DNA of 64,000 nucleotides from Sclerodactyla briareus (Eukaryota > Echinodermata > Holothuroidea > Dendrochirotida > Sclerodactylidae), in assembly GCA_026419785.1 (NCBI GenBank), contig JAODTK010001532.1, positions 248,001 to 312,000 on the forward strand, read 5' to 3'. Made by a program: the position numbers and the translations under genes. Below the pieces are notes generated by a model. It saw only the letters and a list, made by a program, of their open reading frames with translations, was not told the DNA's origin and did not search any database. Positions 63,001-64,000 of the stretch are shown piece by piece (positions within the stretch are counted from its first letter, which is position 1; every line of letters begins with the position of its first letter).

Positions 63001-63170
63001 CCTCAGATGACCTTTGGGCCTGACCGGAACAAATAGGGATCTTTAACTCATTATGGGGAACCACATACAAAGTATGAGGTTCATCCACCAAAGTGGAGTC
63101 GAGCTATCTTGTTAACAATGCAGGCGTCACACACCACACACGCACACACACGCACACACAACACCTGCCA
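63000..63170. repeat. Single dispersed repeat plus CA microsatellite
   Basis: gatgacctttgggcctgacc, then aactcattatgggg and a cacatacaaagtatgaggtt core (63063-63082), is a lone member of the family at 57180-58620. An interrupted (CA)n follows at 63127-63161. Confidence 0.75.
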
Positions 63171-64000
63171 CGACTGCATAATTCCTTGGACTAAAGTCAA
63201 TCATAAACAAACACATCGTCTGGGGGGTAAACCAGCAACGTACATCGTGGGGCAGGAGAGGACAAGGTCGATCTCATTCGATACGACTGAGAGGTGGGAT
63301 CCCATGAGGATATCACGAAAGTTAGTCTAAAACGATTCGCCGTTTTGTTCCAAAACACGCAAATACCGATAAAAAAAAGTAACGTCAAAAATTCAGGATG
63401 CCCACGCCCTCGCGAGACTAGTGGGGCCGACGCCCATTTTTTAACTCATCGGAGAATTTAATTCGTAATAAAAGGTGCACAAGTTTCCAAGTCAACCGCC
63501 CAATGCGTGGAGAGGTATCGCGCGAACATGAAAATTCTCCGTCGGCGGGCGGCGGCGCTTGGCGAGACAAACCATAGTCTCCCATGAAGGACTCCAAAAT
63601 TTGGTGGGATTGGATATTTCATGTACACACTACAAACTAGTTGTCAGTTTTATATAAATAAAATTTATATTTGAATAATAGAATACATTCGCGATTCTGC
63701 AGAACAGCGGACCACATTTCTTTCGTATTTAAGGGTCAGGCTTCAGGCTGGATGCACGCTACTACGGACATAAGGGGGGCGATCATGGAGTGAGTGTTCA
63801 CACGTGGCAGCGCGCCTGTGCAGGATTCGCTGTTTTGTTCACAAAGCTACAAATGCGTGGGTGTGACTTAGCAGTGCAAGTGCATCAGTACTGTTACGAT
63901 GTCTATGGCCGCGAGTACTTTTATCGGCAGTCTTTGGGTGATAACGAGATGCTACGTTTAGTTCAAAGTCGCCGAAATTCAAAACTTCACCACCGCCAGA
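63170..64000. other. Window end, no gene recognised
   Basis: CpG-rich patches (63400-63420, 63505-63560, 63900-63930) are denser than in the rest of the window, which would suit a promoter region or a GC-rich transposon edge. No exon can be supported before the window ends. Confidence 0.3.

Noticed and set aside
1-64000. tRNA, rRNA or other structured RNA genes
   Set aside because: No tRNA A/B box pair with a foldable cloverleaf and no conserved rRNA or snRNA sequence was recognised by eye; a covariance-model scan would be needed to be sure.

Overview
This window looks like an animal nuclear genome, most likely a marine invertebrate (perhaps a deuterostome such as an echinoderm, but nothing proves it). 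There are no bacterial-style gene runs. Coding signal is limited to short exon-sized pieces with splice sites, decayed retrotransposons, DNA-transposon remnants, microsatellites and several tandem or segmental duplications. Most open frames in the window are chance. No complete cellular gene is visible.

Region 1 (about 0.5-24.9 kb) is a diverged tandem segmental array: a partial copy (0.48-2.1 kb), a long copy (2.2-11.16 kb), a second copy (12.18-19.65 kb) and a truncated third copy (19.66-24.6 kb). Each fuller unit carries two kinds of EGF-like exon on the minus strand. Type A exons lie near 1.5, 5.3 and 13.9 kb, and type B exons near 7.6, 17.4 and 21.2 kb. The best copy (1465-1608) is a 144-base phase 1-1 exon encoding a calcium-binding EGF domain. 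The others carry small indels, either real decay or uncorrected long-read error. Private insertions in single copies give filled/empty site comparisons: a hAT-like element with terminal inverted repeats (TIRs) and an 8-bp target duplication in copy 1, and a composite insertion with a GAGTC minisatellite in copy 2.

Region 2 (25-30.2 kb) holds a short element with GGGGAGACCGGG inverted ends and a decayed CR1/L2-type LINE that still shows a YADD reverse-transcriptase motif.

Region 3 (30.9-50.7 kb) is a second, older duplication, about 30.9-38.7 kb against 45.9-50.7 kb. Both copies are split by private insertions: a DIRS-like retroelement fragment (32.5-34.8 kb) and an element with inverted ends (36.28-38.12 kb) in one copy, and about 3 kb of unrecognised DNA in the other. 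Shared minus-strand exon candidates resemble pieces of the amino-terminal domain of ionotropic glutamate receptors. Between the two copies lies a nearly full-length but dead LINE with an APE endonuclease and reverse transcriptase (42.0-44.9 kb).

Region 4 (50.7-64 kb) is mainly repeats: a 2.25-kb hAT-like non-autonomous element with perfect 12-bp TIRs, an 8-bp target duplication and an internal tandem array of about 190-bp units; an array of a dispersed repeat also found in Region 1; a perfect 12-bp-stem hairpin; a 63-bp direct repeat pair; and a GAGGCC minisatellite. I found no convincing new biological system. The most interesting signals are the two exon-bearing duplications and the allele-like filled/empty transposon sites inside them.
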